Assembly (NCBI RefSeq): GCF_003144245.1
Contig: NW_020289983.1
Coordinates: forward strand, 1-64,000
Direction of reading: 5' to 3'
Origin: Jaminaea rosea
Lineage: Eukaryota > Basidiomycota > Exobasidiomycetes > Microstromatales
Length of the DNA stretch: 64,000 nt
A model generated the notes under the pieces. The model was not told the DNA's origin. It was given only the letters and a program-made list of their open reading frames with translations, and made no database searches. Both the position numbers and the translations under genes were made by a program. This document shows positions 49,738-60,900 of the stretch, one piece after another (position 1 is the stretch's first letter; each line of letters opens with the position of its first letter).

Positions 49738-50789
49738 ATGTCATTGACGATGGCTGAAGAAGACTCAAGACGTGCAAATGATAGTCAGGACAAGCCTACA
49801 GACAACGATGATCAGTACAGACCTTCGGAGCAAACTAGACCCGCACGCCATCCCGCCACTGTGCGACGCTACAAGGAAAATATCAGCGTATCAGCGCTTC
49901 GCCTTCACCTCCTCTTAATATCCTTTGGTACGGGACTTCTTGATGCCGCGACCTACTCAGATCTTGGCATCTTTGCATCCAACCAGACTGGTGAGCATCG
50001 CTCACCGGCTCACCAAGCCTTGACAAATGCTCATCTGCCCTCTCCTACTCGCCAGGCAATACCATCATCCTCCTAGTCGAAGCAATCAACCGTGCCAATC
50101 GCTCCTCCAATACGTCACCCTCAAACGCAGACGTCCTCTCCGTGGGCATCAGCCTCGCCTCGTTCCTCAGCTTCGGTCTCCTCTTCGGCCAGATAGGCGT
50201 CTCACGCTTCGTTGGGCCTCGCACCCGAGGCTGGCTCATCTTCTCCACATTCGTGCAGGCCGCCTTTCTCTTCATTGCTTCCCTCCTCGTCCAGGTTGGA
50301 GTGCTCAAAGTCGGCGCTGATCAGCGGGACAACCAGACGAGTGCGACTCTCACCGTCTTCCTGCTGGCGGCAAGCGCGGGCGTCCAAGTCGCAATGGCCA
50401 AGAGCGTCAATGTCAAGGAGATCCCCACGGCGATGCTGACCTCGCCTTATGTAGATACCCTCATCGACAAAAGCTTATTTGCCTTCAGGATCAGAGGCAA
50501 GGACGTGGCCAGCCGTAACGTACGACTGGGCTACTTTGCCTTCTTTGCTTCGGGTACCGTGGTTGGAGCCGCGGCGAGGGCGTACAGTGGGACGGCCACC
50601 GTGCTGTGGATTTCCTTCGCCTTGCGTAGTGCCAACCTGTTCTACATTTTGGTGGCTCCAGGTCATACAGAGAGACACGGGAAGAAGGATGAGAAGGAGG
50701 AAGGTGAACATAGGCTCGAGGAGAAGGCGACGACAGACCCAGGCGACTCAGGTAGAGCAAAGGGTAGGCGTAATGATCAAGGACCCTAG
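49738..50789 (+). CDS. DUF1275 (YoaK-type) membrane protein
   Basis: Six-helix membrane protein of the YoaK/DUF1275 family (PF06912), 328 aa, exons 49738-49990 and 50056-50789. Function of the family is not established. Visible segments: ISVSALRLHLLLISFGTGLL, DAATYSDLGIFASNQTGNTI (the conserved motif completed across the intron), VLSVGISLASFLSFGLLFGQ, GWLIFSTFVQAAFLFIASLL, AGVQVAMAKSVNVKEIPTAM with LTSPYVD, and GYFAFFASGTVVGAAARAYS. The tail is charged (KKDEKEEGEHRLEEKATTD). A second in-frame ATG four codons on is an equally good start. Divergent from the LysM gene over 345 bp that include GCTG repeats. Confidence 0.85.
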
Positions 50790-50900
50790 AGGGCTTGGGT
50801 CGTGAAATGTGCACCGAGTATACCATAGACAACAGAGCACGCTTCATCAATGCAGCATTTTCCTACACTCGCATTTCTACGCCCTGCCCACGCCGCGGTA

Positions 50901-51755
50901 TCACGGCTCGCTATCGTCTGCCACCTCCGCCTGATCGCCGCGTCTCCCGCTATCTTCCTCTTCATCGCTCCACTTCCAATCGATTTCGCTGAGATCATCG
51001 AGATGGTTGCCACCAAGGAGCCAGGACGGTGCTCCTATCACTCGGGTCTTATTACCCTGCACACGGAAGGAAGGAATTTTGAGCGCCGCAGCCACAAAGA
51101 CGTCCCTCTTCCCGTCGACCTACCTCGGTGAAGATGAAAATGGGCTTGCCGTTGGGACCTCGCACCACCTTTCTGCTCTTTTGCTTGGCTGGGCCTGGCA
51201 CGTCGATCTTGATTTGTTTTCTGTCCCTGGTGATGGGCAGCTCGAGAGCAGGCGTGCTCTCCCTTGGCGCTGGATCTTTCCCGCCGCCCTTGCGTTGACG
51301 AATCGCTTCGCGTTGAGCCTCGAGTGAGTCTGTAAAGGAGCTCGATGCGGGCTGAACGATTGATGTCAGTCGTAAGCTCCTGGCAGCCTGTCCATGCCTT
51401 GCCTTACCTCGTCGCTGCGTTGCCCCGAGCCAACGCCACTCAAAGACATTTCGCCCAGTTGCATGCCCAGCGCTTCCTCCTCGATGCCCTCCTCATTCTT
51501 TGACGAGTGGAAGTCAAACAGAGTGCCGTCTTCACTCGTCATCCCCTCCTCTCCCGAGCCTGACACCTGAGACGTCTCTGGCCCTGAGCTCTCTGCCGTG
51601 CTGCTTGTGCCCTGGAGCGAGTCTGGCTGGAAAGAGGTCGATGCTGACTGCTCCACGGCTTCGCTCGACGAGCTCCAGACGCTGGTGCTAGCCTCCTCCA
51701 GCGACGATGTCAGGCTATCGTCTGCCCCTCGAGCCGCACGTCTCTGGGCCGACAT
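50901..51755 (-). CDS. Acidic conserved-looking hypothetical protein
   Basis: Not recognised. Three exons (51755-51408, 51351-51124, 51056-50901) give 243 aa. The first 115 residues are Ser/Glu/Gly-rich (SVWSSSSEAVEQSASTSFQ; EEGIEEEALGMQLGEMSLSG). A basic middle follows, FTDSLEAQREAIRQRKGGGK and ITRDRKQIKIDVPGPAKQKS. The most protein-like block spans the last intron: KVVRGPNGKPIFIFTEGNKT, RVIGAPSWLLGGNHLDDLSE, ending in a Glu/Asp tail. Splice signals are GTAAGG, GTAGGT donors with CAG acceptors and the phases close. It could be a nuclear or trafficking adaptor; no function is proposed. Convergent with the DUF1275 gene, 111 bp between stops. Confidence 0.6.
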
Positions 51756-51964
51756 CTTGAATGAGCGCTCTTGATAGCCTTGGAGGATTGCAATGGACCG
51801 GAAAGAATGACGGAAAGGGGCGGGATTGCGAGTCGAGTCAAGTGTTGATGTGTTGCTCTCGCGCGCGTCCTCCACTCGCCGGGCCTTACGCCGTGACGGA
51901 AATCTAATCGTTTGTCATCATCTCATTTGCATTAGCGACACATCAAAGTCATAAACACTCATTC

Positions 51965-54900
51965 TCAGTACTGTCTCGAGGAGCCCAGCAACGCCCTTGC
52001 CTTTTGCTCCTCGTCCGCATCCTTCCCCGGCTCTTGCTGCTCATCTTCGCCGCCTCGCATCCTGCTCACAGATCGATGCGAGCCAGACGAGTGACTGCGC
52101 TCCCGCTGCATACTCAAAAAGCCCAAGCTGCCCTTTTTGCGCACCGTACTATCATCAGGTCGTCTGCGCACCGTAGCTTGGTTGTCCTCGTCCCTCTTTC
52201 TGCGCACCGTCCTTTGATTCTCCTCGCGCTCCTCCGCAACCGCGGTCGTTCCTTCGCCCGAAGATCCATCGTGGTGAGCTGATGAGGCACGCGAAAGAGT
52301 TCCGCTGCCTGAGGCGTCGCTCCCAGACTGAGATCGATTGTTGCCACCGCCAGTCAGTCGATGATTGTGCAAGAAGCGGCTGAGCCTGTTCTGGGAGTGG
52401 TGTGAGTTGTCCTCATTCTGAGGTTCGATTTCCTCAATCGAACCGTCCCCAGAACTGCCCCCATCACCGCCGCCGTTGGGTCCTCTCTCAACGTACGCAT
52501 GGCTCGGAGCTGCAGCATTCTTGTCCAGGGAGGTATCGTTCGGCGTCCCCTCCCGGCTACGCTGCGGCGTCGGCGGCTCGACATTGAACTGTACAGAGGG
52601 CGAAACGTCCCTCGACGAAGTCTTGCGCAGCCACGCCTGCTTCTCACGAATGTTGCGCAGAGCCTCCGGTCGCTTTGGTCTGTGCGACAAGATTGTCTTG
52701 AGGATCGTCGTTCTTTGGCCCCATGCAGCGCGGAAGATGTCCTTCTTCATGTGCTGCACGAGCTCCTCGTACGCCCATGTGCGGTTGCGGTACTCGATAT
52801 CCGGCGCCCTGAAGACGAGATCATAGATGTCCGTGATCGACTTGTCCTTGTCGCTCTTGTACGATAGGCAGAAGACGGTCTCCTGGAGCTTGAAATAGAT
52901 GAAGGTCAGGTTTGACGACGAGCGTTGCCTCATCTCGTCGGCGTTGCGCTTGGCAATGGCATGCTGGCTGTGGTCTTTATCCTCGTCAGAGTCACCTTCC
53001 TCCTTGCTCTCTTTGCCCTCCTTGTCCTTGTCTTTGTCCTTGAGCGACGACGAAGACGCCTTTGACTCGAGGCGGGTGTCAGAGGAAGCGGATCGCTTCG
53101 TCCCGTCCGATGACGTGGATGTGCGACGTGACGGTCGCTCTTCGTCATCGGTAGCCTGGCCATCAGCGCCACGGCTCGATACATCGTACGACTTGCGCGG
53201 CGAAGCATGCCCGCTGCTATTATTGCTGCTGGTATCGCTGCTCTTCCCTTCGCTACCACGAAGCATGGCCAGGGGCGAGCGCTTGCTCTTGGACACTGTC
53301 CGCTGCTTGCTCCCCTCTTCGAGCTCGTCTTTGCGCTTCTGTTCTTCGCGCTCACGTCGCCGCTTGCTACCAAACACGTAGTCCATGATAATGCGCCCAA
53401 CTTTGAGCTCAAGCTGTACCTTGACGGGATGCAGATCAAGCTCAAATTGGTCGACGATCGAAATGCCGCCGACGGGCGCGAGCTCTGACCAGATTGCATT
53501 GACGAAGCGCTTCTGCTTGGCCATGCGATGCTCGGGCGCCTTGTCCCATTTGGTGATGATCTCAGGAAAGTAGGCGTCCGGGTGGACGTTGACGGCGTGA
53601 AGGTCGACGATGGAGAGCGAGTTGGCTGCCGAGTTATCTGCTTTGTTGAGCCAAGTGAAGCTCGGCCCCTTGATTGACAGCTTCGCCAGTAGCTCGCCAT
53701 CTTCTTCGCCCATCATGTTCCACGACAGGTCGTTCGCATGCGCCTCCATCCTCAATGCAGACTTCTTGTCCTTTTCGTCGTCAGCCTTGGCATCCTCTGA
53801 CGCGGTGATGGCCTCGGTGATGAGGAGCAGCTCCTCGACGAGCTCCGACAAGTGCCCCTTGAGGTCGAAGAGATCGTGCCTGCCTCTCTCGTTGAGCTCG
53901 TCAAACCGCAATTGGTATTGCGCATCGAGCTCGAGAGCTTGACGAATGCGCATCTGCAGGCTTGCGACGACGTCAGCCAGCAGGCCGGTGTCTTTGAAGT
54001 CGTAGCTGAGTTGCATAGCTTCGAGCTGCTTGGCGTGCTCTCTCCATGACGGTGCTCGATAGAGGACGAGATCGGTGACAATGTTGTACATGGCCCCAAA
54101 GTGCGTCGAGTTGGCAGATACGGCGAAGCGTGGGCAGCGCACTCGCAGCAAGTCCATGTGATGGCGCAGGTGATCAACGGCCGGGTCGGCAGAGTCTAGG
54201 TCGGCGGCGAGAGGCCTCGTCGAGTCGTTGAGTCTCAAGCGGTTGAACTTGTCGTAGCGCAAGCTGGCATCCGTACGGCTGACGATGCGGTCAAAGTCCT
54301 TGGTCTGGAGCTTGAGGTCAACGAGCGTCTCGAGAGGCACGTAGACGAGCTGAGTGCGCGATTGAGCGAGAGACTGCTCGTCGCTTGGATAGAACGCTTG
54401 TAGCCCATCGAGGGAGAAGTAGTTGCGAGATAAGACCCTGCGATTGACCGAGTCTTCGTCGGTGACGGTCGGATCCAAGATGGCGTAGTTCTGCAGCCTG
54501 GTGCGAATGGCCGTCACGATGATGGACGAGCGGTTGTCGACGCGGCTCTTCATGACAATCTGCGGCTTCAGCAAGACACAGACATTAGCACGGCGTACCT
54601 TGAAAGCGTCGGAGATGCCCTCTTGAGGATCTACTCGCGTGTCGAGTAGAGCGTTCTGCTTGGCGTCCTTTCCCTTGCGCTCATCGATGTCCGAGACGAC
54701 GTACTGCATCGTATCGTTCAAGAGTCCCGTCAAAAGCTCAGAGCCGGCTTTGCTGGCCGTCGTGTTTTGCCGCTGTGGCCCCGGTCGATGGTCAGGTTGC
54801 TTCTCTAGAGCCTCGGAGAGTTGGCGGATATTCCAGATCGCTCTCGCAGTCATGTTGTGGATGAATCCCTTGCGCCTCTTGGAGCTGACGTAGTAGCGCA

Positions 54901-57900
54901 AGAGAATGAAGCGCGTCTCGTTCGTGAAAAAGAGCGTAGGGTTGTGAATGAAGAAACGATCGTCAAACGTCTCCCAGTCATGGTAGAGCTCAGGTATGTC
55001 CATGGAGCCATCGCCGCAAGAGTCTGCACTTGGCCCTTCGCCTTGCTGTCCATCTGCATTCGCCCCGGGTGGTCCACCCTTGATGGCTTCTTCCTGCTTC
55101 TCGAGCTTGTTCAGCATCTCCATGTAGTCTCCGATGAGCTTGATACGGGTGAACAAGTCATCTCGCGTCGATTTGGCCTTGCTTTCCTCAAGCTCCCTCT
55201 GAAGCTGTTCAATACGCCCCGTTGCCAAATGCTTCTGTACTTGCGACGGCCAGGGCGCCTTACCAATAAGACAGGTGTGCGTTTGAGGGCACTCGTTACC
55301 GAATTTGGTGCGCTCAAGATTGTCGGCGTCTTTCTCGTCGAGAGTCGAGGAGCCCTTCGCTTCGGCTTTCGCTTTCGACTCTCGCCGCGAGTCGTACCGT
55401 CGATAGAAGTTGAAGCGCGGGCAAGTCAAGGTCGGAATGAGGCGAATCTTGGGATTGTCCTCGCCGGGTGGTAGTGCGTCGACCTCGATGAAATCGTGCA
55501 TGTCGAGCCACTCACTCTCAACGCCTACTGGCTTGCGATCTTGCGCGTCATCCTCGAACAACTCGGCGAATTCATCTTCGGCGTCGATCTCGTCGTGCGG
55601 GACCAGCTTCTTCGACACATCGGTGAAGCGACCGAGAAGGGCACGAAGGTCAATCTCGCCAAAGTCTGCCTCGGCCTCATAGAAGGGCTTGTGGTAGCCC
55701 GTCTTCTTCTCGTTCGTCTCGGGTCTCTCCTTGACCATCTCTTGTTGACGCTGATGCATGTCAACGTGGAAGACAGCCAGGCGAGCTTTGATGCCAAGCA
55801 TCGTCTTTGCCCCGCGCGCCCAGTCCGCGCGCGAGAACTGAGGGTACAGGTGGGTGATGAAGAGAGGGGCAATGTCGAAGCGGTACTTGATGGTGCCCAG
55901 TTGACGGCCGAACTTGGGGGATTGAGGGCCCGTGCCAGGGAACAGACGTCCGTGGCGGATTGGTAACCCCATCGCACTATCGAACAGGCGTAGCCACGCC
56001 CAGAAGTGCTGCCAAGCCAACGGCGAGAAATAGAGGTTGTTGACGCCGCGCTGCTGACCCCATTTCTCGCCGTACGCCTCAAAGCCATGCTCCGGCGAGT
56101 AGATGGAGATGCCGAGGTGCGTGAAGTCAGATCTCCATCCGTAGAAGGAGTCGGTGCGCTCCTCCTCAGGCAGGGTGTCCATGTATTCTTTGGAGCGCTG
56201 AATGACACTCCAGTGCGGACGGCGATCGAAGAAGCGACATTCTCGGTGGAAGAGATCGCCGCGGCAAGGAGGATCGCGGGGGCAATTGCCGTTTCGACAG
56301 GTGTGCTCATGTCGCAGTGAAGCTCCCCAACGTACCCCGTGAGTGAGGCGCAGGCAGATCTTGGAGAAGTGAGGCTCCTTCTTGTAACGCTGATGTCCGA
56401 AATCGAGTGTGGATCGTGCCTTGTTGGCGTCATCGTCGGTTGAGCTGGATGAGACGCTGGCCTTTGGCTTGCGCTTCGGCTCCTTCTTTTCAGGCTCCTC
56501 CTCGCTACCCTCGCCAGACGTCAAGCCCGTAGCCGCGCTGTCTTGGTAGTCGCGCAGGTCAGGTATGGCGAGAATAAACTCATTCGACAGGAATTGCATG
56601 AACTCCTTGTCTTCATTATCGAATCCCAGTCGCACCTGCACGTTTTTCCGCCAGCACATGACCCAGCCTGCTCCATTGCCCACGATCGAGTATGGGTCGC
56701 GGCTGCCCTTGAGGTAGAAGTGGATCTCGCCATCTTGGCTCCAGCGCAGTAGGAGCTTGCTTTGCAGGACAAGTGGCAGCTTGTCCCAGAAGCCTGGCTT
56801 CGGCGATGGATCGTGCGGGGGACTTGAAATGCCGTCGAAGACTCGGACCATGTCCTGAATCGCGGGCTGCAGTGACTGACCCCAAGCGAAGCGCGTTGGG
56901 TACGACGAGTTGACGTCGATGACTGGAGAGCCGTAGAATTTGACAGGCATGGCGACCTTGGGCACGTTGATGCCGTATTCCTTCGCATCAGCTCGGCCCG
57001 TTGCAGCAGGTACAACCACTGCGGGGACGTGACGGATCGACTGAGAGCCTTCTGACAGGTGCTCAGCGATGCACATGTCCCCGCTAAGCTCAAAGGCAGG
57101 CATCGTCGAGGGTTGATCCGACCGAGTGGGCGGGATATGGAGTAGCGGGATCGGATAGTCGCGCAGCTCGAACCTCCATTCTGACATGCGCCATCGCATG
57201 TGGAAGGGAACGAGGAGTGAGTAAGGAAGATCTTTCGGCGTCCCGTTGCCCTGCTCGTGAAGCCAGTCGCGCAGCTTGTCTTCGGAGAAGGAGGTCGGTC
57301 CTACGCTGATGGCGATCTGCATCATGCTGGAGCGGAAAAGGGGCGCAGCGCGAGTTGGCTGGGCCATCTTGATCGGCAACTCAACGGCTTGGCGAAGGGA
57401 AGGATAGCGCCCAAAGATCTTCTTGAGCACAGCGTCCTCTCTACGACCCTGCTCTGCCTTTGCATTGGCGTGTCGGCGGATCCAGCTGGTGGAGTTGTAG
57501 ACGTCCAAACGCTCCCTCGCCTCACTGATCAACTGCGATGAGACGCGTGAAGACTCTTGGCGAGAGGAGGCGCCGCCGCGATTAGAGGACGCTTCAGAGC
57601 GAGGCTCGCCGTCACCCTCGTCCTCAGACTCGCTGTTCTCCCAAATCGAGGAGGATCGAGAGCTGTCAAGAGAGATGGTGCTCTGCGAAGCGCCATTTGC
57701 ACCGCTTCCGACCCCAGTGAGGCTGTTGACCTTGGCCTCAAACGCCTCTTCTCTATCCAGCCTGGCTCGATTTTCGTCGCCACCAGCTCTCCAGATAATA
57801 TTGAGACGCGTCTCGATGGGATCGTCTTGAGCCTCGATGGTCATTATACGGATATTGAGGTCAATGAAGGGCAGGTGCTTGGGATCCTCGCCCACAGGCG

Positions 57901-60900
57901 TGATGGCAGAGTCCTCTGCACCTTTGACAAATTGATGCACGAGCTGCTTCGTCGCCTTGAACGCCACCGAAGCCGAATCGATGATGTTGTGAACAACGTA
58001 CCCAAAGGGGATGCGCATCGTGGCGCCGTCTCCGTTGACAGTGACCTTGAGCTTTCCCTCCGGTCCACCACCAGGCTGAACAGTGACGGTCCAATCTCTC
58101 AGTCGGGCTGCCTCTTCCCACAGCTCCGTGGCCAGCATCCTCGGGCTCTCGACTGCGCCCATGAGCGACTCGAAGGAGACAGAGAGCCCATTCAATTGCG
58201 TCTTGCGTACGTCCAGTCGTCGCAGGTGCACGAACAACCGGACCTGCTCGGGCAAATCCACGTAAAGGTGGACGTCACTGATGCCAAAGTCGACGAAGAC
58301 CGTCGGCTCATGGCGATGCACCTGCTTTTTCGAAGGCTGGTTAACGGGCTTCGACTCGGGCGGATTGACAACAGGTGAGCGATGCCGCGGTGAGAGATCG
58401 CGTAGAGCTGCAACAGCGATCAAGACGCAGTACGTGTGAAGGAGCTGGATCTTGAATGCCAAGAGACGGGTCCCTTCTCCGATGATGGTGACCTCGTCAA
58501 GGCGCTTGCCAACTTTCTCAGCATGTGCGCCAGGGGGCCGCACGGTGATCTTGGTGCCAGAATAGGGCATCCAGAAGATGAAGTTCTGTGAACGATCCTC
58601 TTGATGGTAGCGTCGACGAGCTGAGGCACGGAATGCAGGCTGTCGCTCTTGGAAGTCCCAGATAGCGTCCGCGAAGACGGACGGCGCATCGGCATCGTCG
58701 GTCTGCTTAGATGTTGGTTCGTGGGCCAGAGCATGACCGTCCGGTCCGACGAGCTGGACAGCTTGTTCAACGTCGAGCAGGGGGAAGACACCAATCTCAT
58801 ACAGGCTGAGCTTACCCACAGCCGATTTGCCATGACGACTTGCCAAGGAAGAGGCAGAGGTCTTGACGTCCTCTGGCAGTAGTAGCGCGCTGCGGTGTCC
58901 CCAATCTGGTCGAGTGTTAGAGAATGCAGCGTCTCGAGACTGGCATGCAAGCTCGGCGACGATGCGTCTTGCCTCGAAGCCGACGCCTCGAGTCAGGTGA
59001 GGGTCGCACTTGACGTCGCTGCCGCCGATGTGGGCGAGGATGCCGCCGATGGAGATCCAGATGTCGGCGCCAGTTGGAATGCGGTCGATGACCGCCTTGC
59101 TCTCTTCTGCCTCCTTCTCCTCCTCTGCCTCTTCGCTCTTCTCCTCTGACGACTCGTCGCTCTCGTCCTTAAACGGCCGGCGAGCAGCCTGAAGCCCATC
59201 GATGACCGTCTGGGCAAACGCAAAGGCTTTGGGATGCCAAACCTCGACGTCAATCTCTTCGACGATGGCCTTGATCTGCGTCTGATGCTTGCGAAGCTGC
59301 AGCGAGACGCGGTTGCTAGCCAGGTCCTCCTTGCCAGGAAGCGTGCCGCTAAGGCCGAGCTCACTATTGGTCACCGTCAGAAGTTGAAGGCGCGTGAGCC
59401 CGGATGCAGATGGCTCCTTGCCCTCGTCGTCGCGCTCGCTCTCACCGGCGCCTCCACCTTCGCCCTCATCCCCTCCTTCGCTGCGAGCCAAGACAAAGAA
59501 GCTCTCTACAGACGGGCAGCTGAAGTGCGACTCAAAGGCGTACGTAGCTGTGCTGTCGTCCTTTGATGCCGTCGAAGCTTTTCGGGTGAGATGAGGTGGT
59601 ACTCTGATGAGGCGCGTTGTCTTCTGGCCAGAAGCAGTCGTTGCGGGCACCTCGACCTCCTGGATCCCATCGTCATCCCGCTCATTCTTTTGCTGCTCGT
59701 CTTCGCGCTTCTGCAGCTCCTTCATCTGCCTCACCGCCTCCTCGATCGACATGCCCGATTGCGGTTCTTCTCGTCGAGATGCCGGGCTTGAGGGACGAGT
59801 CATCGGCGGAGACGATGCTGATGACGCTGAATCGTCCGCATTGCGCGCACGTCCTGGGCTGAACTGGTCTTTCACTCGTCCGACGAATGACGCGAAGCCA
59901 GCCGAAGGAAGCTTGGGCGAGGTCATGCCAGGGCCCTGGCTCTTGTAGTCGGACATGATAGACCATTCAAGCTCGTCATTTGCCAGAGCCTTCCAAGCCG
60001 CTCGACGCTCGAGTTCTGACCGCTTGACAAAAGATTCTTTATAGTTGCCGTGAGCGACGTAGGCGAGGCTTGGCAGCTTGAAGATGAGGCTGGAATGGCG
60101 GGGCTGCATCTTGGTCGGACGAATGGCTACATCGTGGCCGGCATCGACGCGGTAGCACACATCCTTGACTTCGAAGCTGCAGGAGAGCTTGGGTACGTGG
60201 TCGAGGAGCTGTACCTTGTTCTTCTTTGGCGGCTTGTCGAGGCTGAGCTTCTTCCTGATCTCTCGCCGCTCTTCTTGGCGCATCTCTGCAAAGGCAACCA
60301 GACCAGTGAGGGCATTTAGCTTGACATCGCCTCTCACTTGGGCCAGAGAGACTTCAGCCACAACGCTTTCCTCGTTGGGATCGCCTGCGAAGTAGCGTGG
60401 CGGGCCTTCGCCGTCACACATCGCTGAGGGGAGAACGCCAAAGGGCGTCCACGTCGAGCGCGATTGCACTTTGAGTTGGCCGAGATGAAGCAGCTCAGAG
60501 CGATGCTGGTCGTCATTGAGCCGGCAAGACGCTTGTACGCTCTTGATCGCAAAGTCGAGCTTGAAAGCACGGCGATATTCTGTCAGCTTGGCCTTCCGAG
60601 TCAATTGGGTCTCGCCACGTAACGACTTGTGATTGAGGATGCCGCATGACCCGAGCCATCGACGATGAGCAGCGTCGCGAGGGCTGCTGGTAGATACCGA
60701 CAGGCCAATGCCCTCGACGATAGCCTCCACTTCGATGTGGCGAGGTAGACGCTGCCTTTGCTCCTCATCGATACTGCGGGCATAGTCACAATCGATTGGA
60801 TTTGGTGATGCTGCGATCCGGATTCTCGGGATCGTGAGGGATGCTGCGCGAAGAGCCATGAGAGCCTTTGCTGCGGGTTGCTTGCGCTGGCTGACAAAGT

